64,000 nt of DNA. Origin: OLB7 sp966250335 (GTDB lineage: Bacteria > Bacteroidota > Ignavibacteria > OLB7). Every line of letters starts with the position of its first letter. The stretch's first letter is position 1. The translations under genes were made by a program, and so were the position numbers. The DNA is taken from assembly GCA_966250335.1 (NCBI GenBank), contig CBINGZ010000035.1:1-64000 (forward strand). Reading direction: 5' to 3'. Under the pieces are notes generated by a model. That model searched no databases, was not told the origin of the DNA, and worked only from the letters and a program-made list of their open reading frames with translations. Below, in pieces: positions 59,934-64,000 of the stretch.

Positions 59934-61760
59934 CTACGCCTTCGGTACCTGGATCGGGCGCTCCCGATGCGTCAGTACCCAGTGTCCGTTCTCGTTCAAT
60001 GCTTCCTTGCCGAGATCGCGCACAAGGCGCTGTGCCTCGCCGCGATTCGTTTCCCACAGAAGCGTTTTCAATTCCATCTTGGCGTGGGCGAAGAGGTTCG
60101 CCATCCGCTCGTACTGGCGCGCGTGATCGGAGAGGGCCAGCAGATGAGCGTAGCCCACCAGGAGACCCGCGATGATCGGGGCGATCGAGCCCGCCAGCAG
60201 CAGCCGCGCGATCGGTTCGTCGTGGGCGGAGATCTGGTAGATGACGTTGACCGCCGCGATCGCCAGTCCGGCCAGGAAGAAGATATGCCCCCAGAGCTGC
60301 ATCCGCTTCATCTTCCCATCCTCGCGTCTGGAGGATTCCGCGAAGTAGCTGTACTGCGATGCCACCCAGTCCTTCAGGATCACCGGCCAGTGTTCCACCA
60401 GCGAGGGGGGCTCGGCGATCTCCAGCCGTTCCCCGCGCGAGCCTTTCGGGATGCTCCAGATCCTGAGGGCATGTCTGATCCAGTCGAGCTCGCTCCGTTG
60501 TTCACCGATATAATAGTCGGCCACCGACTCACGTATACCGGCCAGACGCCAGAAGAATTGTACGCGGAGCCCTTCGGTCAGCGCGCGGTAGTCGAGATGC
60601 TTGTGCTGGTACCTGTTTCTGCCGGCGAGCTTGTAGACCCCGTAGGCGATGGCGAGTGTTCCGAAGAAGACCGTCAGGACCGACGGGTTGCTCATCAGGA
60701 AGTAAAGATAGAGGTCGAACGCCCCCACCGCCACCAGCGCGATCGCGAAGATGAGCCGGAGGGTGAAATCGGTCATCCGTCTGTTATGGATCGCCAGCGA
60801 GTCGGCGATCGAATAGAGCTCGACGGTGTCGGCCATCTCCCCGGTGAGTTCTTCCTCCACCTCCGTCGGGACCAGTCCTTCCCTGCTCTTCGCCCGTTCC
60901 TCCCTGAGCTTATCGCGGAGCGATATCGTGTCGCGGTTGAACCCGTCGGTGTTCCGCAGGATCGCCTCGAACGCGGCCTCGGCCGCCTCGGTGCTTTCGA
61001 AGGTGTCGGGGTAGATCTTGACGAGCGTGCAGGCGGTTCCGACGGGGGAGGGATTGCTCACGCGCGGCGTCACGACATGGTAGACCGGGCCGGTCTCCTC
61101 CGGATCGAACCGCCCCTGCTGCTGGATATAGGGGGGAGGAATTCCCTTCAACTGAAAATCGACCACGAAGGCGGTCCCCCCCACCAGATTGATCGGCACC
61201 CCGTCCCACAGCGCCACGATGAACTGGCTGTGGCGTGCGAGGTAGGCGCCGACATAGGCGTACTGGCGGTCGCGGGGAGGGCCGTAGACGCTTATCTCTT
61301 CTTCCGATACGCCGGGGAGGAGCGGAAGCTCGAACCACTGATCGGCGCGGTCGAGAAGTTCCCCGAACTCCCTGCGGGATGTCTCGGAGAAATCCATTTC
61401 ATAGATGGCGCGCGGCATCGGCAGGGGGACGACCAGCCGTGCGCCGAGTTCCAGTGCGATCTTCGCTCCGATCCTGTCGGCCCCGTCGGCCAGCGCCGAG
61501 AGGACGAGAAGAGGGGAATGGGGAAAGCGACTCTGCAGGTCGACGAGGATGCTCCGGACCAATCCTTCGATCGTTCCGAGATCCTCCGGCCTGGGGTCGC
61601 GATGCCCTATGATGCTGACGGCGATGGGAAGAGGACCGACCTCCGCCCGAAGCTTCTCCGATTCGCGCCGGGCCCCCGCGGGACTCCTCCGACGGCCTGC
61701 GCCGTTCGGTGAGTTCCGCGGGGAGGTCCGCTCGCGTGTCGTGAGTTCCACTGTCTCCAT
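59934..61760 (-). CDS. SLOG-like Rossmann protein with SLATT-like membrane helices
   Basis: 608 aa from ATG 61760 (GTG 61793 possible). After a basic Ser/Arg-rich start comes a Rossmann-like domain (VSIIGHRDPRPED, LLVLSALADGADRIGAKIAL, LVVPLPMPRAIYEMDF, FIVALWDG) of the SLOG/LSDAT type, which binds nucleotide-derived ligands. Two hydrophobic helix pairs follow (RLIFAIALVAVGAFDLYLYF with VLTVFFGTLAIAYGVYKLAG, then WGHIFFLAGLAIAAVNVIYQ with SIAPIIAGLLVGYAHLL), and LDYRALTEGLRVQFFWRLAG between them resembles SLATT domains. SLOG and SLATT were described together as sensor and membrane effector in nucleotide-centred conflict systems. Assigned by eye. Confidence 0.7.
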   Translation of the reverse strand: METVELTTRERTSPRNSPNGAGRRRSPAGARRESEKLRAEVGPLPIAVSIIGHRDPRPEDLGTIEGLVRSILVDLQSRFPHSPLLVLSALADGADRIGAKIALELGARLVVPLPMPRAIYEMDFSETSRREFGELLDRADQWFELPLLPGVSEEEISVYGPPRDRQYAYVGAYLARHSQFIVALWDGVPINLVGGTAFVVDFQLKGIPPPYIQQQGRFDPEETGPVYHVVTPRVSNPSPVGTACTLVKIYPDTFESTEAAEAAFEAILRNTDGFNRDTISLRDKLREERAKSREGLVPTEVEEELTGEMADTVELYSIADSLAIHNRRMTDFTLRLIFAIALVAVGAFDLYLYFLMSNPSVLTVFFGTLAIAYGVYKLAGRNRYQHKHLDYRALTEGLRVQFFWRLAGIRESVADYYIGEQRSELDWIRHALRIWSIPKGSRGERLEIAEPPSLVEHWPVILKDWVASQYSYFAESSRREDGKMKRMQLWGHIFFLAGLAIAAVNVIYQISAHDEPIARLLLAGSIAPIIAGLLVGYAHLLALSDHARQYERMANLFAHAKMELKTLLWETNRGEAQRLVRDLGKEALNENGHWVLTHRERPIQVPKA

Positions 61761-61803
61761 GTGTTGTACCTGACGGTTTGAAGAGAGGATCACGACAGCC
61801 GGA

Positions 61804-64000
61804 TCAGTTCTTCATTACCCAGCCTGAGATCGTGCCGTTGTTGACATAGATGAGCTGGGCCATGGTCTTGGGCGACACGTCCGTTCCCGTGAATCCGGTG
61901 AGGAATCCGGAGAGCGCCAGCGGAGCCTCGGCGTCGTCGTTGTAGACCCAGAGGACCTGTCCTGCAACGCCGGTCGGGAGCGTGACGGTAACGGCCGTCG
62001 TGGAGGTCGTTCCATCTTCCTTGACCGTTGCCACCGATGTCCCGTTCGGGATGGTCGGGGCGCCGGTCGCGGTCACGCTGTTGTCGTGTGCCAGGATAAC
62101 GTCCCCCTGCGTGACTTCGATAGCACGCTTGGCGGTGCTGCTGGTGATCTTCACGCCGTTGCCGCTTGCGCCGGTTCCGACGAACTCGCCGGCCCAGCCT
62201 GTGCTGCTCGTGGTGCCGTAGATCGCCGATCCGGTTCCGCTCGTCGTTGCATAGAGCGCCGATCCGCTTCCCGCGCCGTTGGCATACACCGCGTGATCGG
62301 TGGCGCCGGCGCCGGGGTTGTAGCCGTAGAGACCGACGTTCAGGCCGCTGGCGGCGAGACCGGAGATCTGCGACTGGGTGGCGCCCGCCGCGCCGATCGC
62401 GCCGACGTTCATGAAGGTCGACTGGCTTGCGAACGAGAGGGAGCCGATGTTCGGCAGTCCGTTGACATCCTCCGACTGCCCCACGACGCCGACCGCCGAG
62501 ATGCTGCCGGTGCTTCCTCCGCTACGCGGCTCGGCCTTGCCGGCCACGCCGACGATCTGATCCGCCGTCGCCATGCCGCTGCCGTTCCACTTCGCGACTC
62601 CCAGGAAGGCGTTCGATGCCGGGCGGCCGAGGCCGGTCGGGGCCGACGCGCCGGAGAGAGCCTCCGACACGACGCCGAGTGCCCGTGTGCCGGAGCCGGT
62701 CGAGGTCGAGGTCGCGAAGAGATCGACGACCTCGGAGCCGGCGGCGGCCGAGTTGTCGATCAGCATCTTGACGCCCGAGATCGACGACGAGGTGCCGACG
62801 CCGACATTACCGTTGACTCCGATATATCCCACCGTCGTGGAGTTGTTCTTCCACTCCTGCAGGTTCGCCGTCTGTCCCGCCATCCCCTGCAGCGTGAGCG
62901 GCACGGCGGTGATCGCCGTCGGGGTCACGGTGTTGCGTGCGGATGTGGCCGGGGCCAGGATCACCGCCGTGAGCGCCGTGTTGCTCGTTGCGTTGTCGAC
63001 GTAGCTCTTGTTCGCGGCGTCGGTGCCGCTGCTCGGCGTGCCGACCTCGGTCAGCGTGTTGCCGTTGAAGTCCGCGACGGCCGCCGCATCGACCTCGAGC
63101 GAGGTGAAGCGTCCCGTGGAGGGAGTCGTGACGCCGATCGGCGTGCTGTTGATCGTGCCGCCGTCGATCGTCAGATCGTTGTTGACCTGGGCGTCGGTGA
63201 GTCCGTTGCCGATCCGTGCTGCGTCGATCGTTCCCGTGGAGCCGTTGATCGCCGTGACGATCGATGCGCCTGCGGCCGACTGCACCGAGTTGACGGAATA
63301 TCCTCCCGAGAGGCTTCCGGAAACATCGCCCGCGGCTGCCGTCTCGTTGTCGCGCGCGATGCTCGCCGCGATCTTCGCCTCGTCCACCGTGCCGGTGGTG
63401 CCGACATCGTTGATCGCCGTGACGATCGACGTTCCTGCCGTATTCTGCACCGAGCTGACGGTATATCCTGCCGCGAGTGTTCCGTCGACATCCCCCGCCA
63501 TGTTCGGCGACTCGGTGTCGCGCGAGAAGGCGCCGTCGATCCGTGCGTCGTTGATCGTGCCGGTGGTGCCGGCGTCGTTGATTGCCGTGACGATCGTGCT
63601 TCCCGCGGTCGCCTGGACCGAGCTGACGGTATATCCTGCCGCGAGGTCTCCGTCGACATCCCCCGCCGCGTTCGGCGACTCGGTGTCGCGCGAGATGCTT
63701 GCGGCAAGCCGTGCGTCGTCGATCGTGCCGGCCGAACCGTTGATCGCCGTGACCACCGATGCGCCCGCCGCCGTCTGCACCGAGTTGACGGAATATCCTG
63801 TCGAGAGGCTTCCGGAAACGTCGCCCGCCGCCGGGGTTTCGGTGTCGCGCGAGATGGCCGCCGCGATCCTCGGCTCGTTGATCGTGCCGGAGGTCCCTGC
63901 GTCGTTGATCGCCGTGACGATCGTGCTCCCTGCGGTCGCCTGCACCGAGCCGACGCTGAATCCTCCCGAGAGGCTTCCGGAGACATCGCCCGCGGCTGCC
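61804..64000 (-). CDS. Repeat-rich surface or fibre-like protein, 5' end beyond the window
   Basis: At least 732 codons; the frame stays open to the window edge, so the start is missing. The N-terminal visible part is built of repeats of 53-56 residues with the pattern GSTIVTAINDAGTTGTINDA, then a SRDTESPN and GDVDGTLAAGYTVSSVQ block. A middle region has ANKSYVDNATSN, as in tail-fibre and trimeric adhesin stalks. The last 90 residues form a beta-rich end with no T9SS motif (SGWVMKN-stop). The SLOG-like gene follows after 43 bases. Could be an adhesin or a phage-tail-like fibre. Confidence 0.75.
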   Translation of the reverse strand, partial: AAAGDVSGSLSGGFSVGSVQATAGSTIVTAINDAGTSGTINEPRIAAAISRDTETPAAGDVSGSLSTGYSVNSVQTAAGASVVTAINGSAGTIDDARLAASISRDTESPNAAGDVDGDLAAGYTVSSVQATAGSTIVTAINDAGTTGTINDARIDGAFSRDTESPNMAGDVDGTLAAGYTVSSVQNTAGTSIVTAINDVGTTGTVDEAKIAASIARDNETAAAGDVSGSLSGGYSVNSVQSAAGASIVTAINGSTGTIDAARIGNGLTDAQVNNDLTIDGGTINSTPIGVTTPSTGRFTSLEVDAAAVADFNGNTLTEVGTPSSGTDAANKSYVDNATSNTALTAVILAPATSARNTVTPTAITAVPLTLQGMAGQTANLQEWKNNSTTVGYIGVNGNVGVGTSSSISGVKMLIDNSAAAGSEVVDLFATSTSTGSGTRALGVVSEALSGASAPTGLGRPASNAFLGVAKWNGSGMATADQIVGVAGKAEPRSGGSTGSISAVGVVGQSEDVNGLPNIGSLSFASQSTFMNVGAIGAAGATQSQISGLAASGLNVGLYGYNPGAGATDHAVYANGAGSGSALYATTSGTGSAIYGTTSSTGWAGEFVGTGASGNGVKITSSTAKRAIEVTQGDVILAHDNSVTATGAPTIPNGTSVATVKEDGTTSTTAVTVTLPTGVAGQVLWVYNDDAEAPLALSGFLTGFTGTDVSPKTMAQLIYVNNGTISGWVMKN
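63235..64000. repeat. Tandem coding repeats of about 165 bases
   Basis: The string GTTGATCGCCGTGACGATCG and close variants recur at roughly 165-base steps (near 63244, 63409, 63574, 63737, 63903), and other segments of the unit recur with it. At least four and a half units are in view and the array runs off the window. Confidence 0.85.

Overview
The window is GC-rich, tightly packed bacterial chromosome. I place it in the Bacteroidota/Chlorobi (FCB) group, probably near the Ignavibacteria/Kapabacteria side. The evidence is three or four large secreted proteins ending in type IX secretion (T9SS) type A sorting domains, a SusC/SusD outer-membrane uptake pair, several outer-membrane barrel-OmpA proteins, a Rieske/cytochrome b pair with no cytochrome c1, and a tilS-hpt-ftsH cluster. 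The species cannot be fixed from the sequence alone. No rRNA, tRNA, CRISPR, transposase or integrase was seen.

Layout. 0-0.6 kb: an AT-rich island with one orphan gene and the first codons of a divergent gene. 0.9-16 kb: ankyrin protein, comM, two secreted T9SS proteins, queA, a membrane rhodanese, radA, and a third T9SS protein with Asp-box repeats. 15.7-17.5 kb: Lrp-type regulator, a DUF2917-like protein and an EamA permease. 17.5-22.2 kb: a barrel/OmpA protein plus a beta-propeller lipoprotein, divergent from an ECF sigma/anti-sigma pair. 22.2-28.1 kb: a pyrimidine-rich gene-poor stretch, OsmC-metZ, an M23 peptidase, and a sodium:solute symporter with a tiny membrane partner. 28.2-37.1 kb: a second sigma/anti-sigma pair, divergent from a giant SBBP/PKD T9SS protein plus a second barrel/OmpA protein. 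37.2-40.9 kb: small genes, then a coupled DUF2157-DUF4401-GDYXXLXY membrane operon. 41-48 kb: SusD and SusC, divergent from a third barrel/OmpA paralogue. 48-53.9 kb: tilS (with a disordered tail of about 510 residues), hpt, ftsH. 54-56.6 kb: a dolichol/phytol kinase-like protein, then the Rieske and cytochrome b genes. 56.7-64 kb, minus strand: a repeat-rich surface or fibre protein (runs off the window), a SLOG-like protein with membrane helices, and a DUF4062-NACHT-TPR STAND ATPase.

The two most interesting arrangements are these. (1) A duplicated cassette pairs an ECF sigma/anti-sigma operon divergently with an operon ending in a double-OmpA barrel protein; a third paralogue sits divergently from susCD. 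(2) The SLOG-membrane protein and DUF4062-STAND-TPR pair at the right end resembles nucleotide-sensing conflict or defence modules. Smaller items are three short membrane-peptide genes (23, 29 and 58 aa), a dispersed hairpin repeat that supplies the last codons of the genes it abuts, and the TilS tail.

Gene functions come from recognised motifs and general family knowledge; no database search was run. Starts were moved inward from the longest open frame where a signal peptide, Shine-Dalgarno site or family N-terminus argued for it.
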